Part shown: piece after piece, positions 13,445-13,494 of the stretch
Position numbering within the stretch: position 1 is the first letter of the stretch
How the letters are laid out: each line of letters starts with the position of its first letter
Assembly (NCBI GenBank): GCA_900543345.1
Contig: UQRJ01000044.1
Location: 1 to 13,494 of the forward strand
Length of the DNA: 13,494 nt
Reading direction: 5' to 3'
DNA from: an uncultured Sporolactobacillus sp.
Lineage (GTDB): Bacteria > Bacillota > Bacilli > Bacillales > Sporolactobacillaceae
Notes under the pieces: model-generated
The model's database searches: none
What the model was told of the DNA's origin: nothing
What the model saw: the letters and a program-made list of their open reading frames with translations, nothing else
Program-made: the position numbers and the translations under genes

Positions 13445-13494
13445 CTGTCTCTTATACACATCTCCGAGCCCACGAGACCCTAAGACATCTCGTA
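13445..13494 (+). other. Illumina Nextera adapter read-through (not genomic)
   Basis: The last 50 bases are library adapter. CTGTCTCTTATACACATCT (13445-13463) is the reverse complement of the 19-bp Tn5 mosaic end used in Nextera kits. CCGAGCCCACGAGAC (13464-13478) is the P7-side adapter, CCTAAGAC (13479-13486) sits where the 8-base i7 index belongs (I recall it as N726), and ATCTCGTA (13487-13494) begins the P7 tail. It should be trimmed; the genomic sequence ends at 13444. Confidence 0.98.

Noticed and set aside
13445..13463. Tn5/IS50 mosaic end suggesting a transposon terminus
   Set aside because: It is followed by P7 adapter, an index and the flow-cell tail, so it is library adapter.

Overview
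This window is Bacillota DNA, most likely from the order Bacillales. The evidence is the block yerA - yerC - pcrA - ligA - camS (yerH), which follows the Bacillus subtilis yerA-to-yerH order, together with a SAM-I (S-box) riboswitch, strong AGGAGG-type ribosome binding sites and sigma-A-like promoters. Base composition looks balanced, roughly half G+C. A Sporolactobacillaceae-like member would fit, but that is a guess.

Region 1 (1-3060) is sulfur assimilation. On the minus strand lies an operon of a ferredoxin-type siroheme sulfite/nitrite reductase (1067-2683), a small DUF3906-type protein (832-1050) and uroporphyrinogen-III C-methyltransferase cobA/sumT, cut by the left edge (1-819). The reductase needs siroheme, and CobA starts siroheme synthesis, so enzyme and cofactor are made together. 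A clear promoter (TTGACT-17-TATAAT, minus strand) lies inside the longest open frame of the reductase. This fixes the real start at the downstream TTG.

Region 2 (2890-5066) is divergent. It has a plus-strand promoter, an S-box riboswitch with terminator, a five-codon cysteine-rich leader frame (M-R-Q-C-C-stop), a YeiH-family membrane transporter, an unrecognised 116-residue protein and a strong terminator. The two outward promoters share an AT-rich region with two inverted repeats of related half-sites.

Region 3 (5067-12915) starts with a leader of about 240 bp carrying a 15-bp direct repeat. It continues as a tight plus-strand operon: yerA (adenine-deaminase-like amidohydrolase), yerC (TrpR-like regulator), pcrA (DNA helicase), ligA (NAD-dependent DNA ligase) and camS (lipoprotein). 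Compared with B. subtilis, yerB, yerD and pcrB are missing from their usual places.

Region 4 (12916-13494) has a convergent, truncated pentapeptide-repeat gene. The last 50 bases are not genomic: they are Illumina Nextera adapter (mosaic end, P7-side sequence, 8-base index, start of the flow-cell tail). The contig really ends at 13444, and any protein predicted across this junction begins with the artefact peptide MYKRQ. I found no phage, CRISPR, transposon or defence system. The best candidates for new biology are the Cys-Cys leader frame, the unknown protein cotranscribed with yeiH, and the shared operator region.
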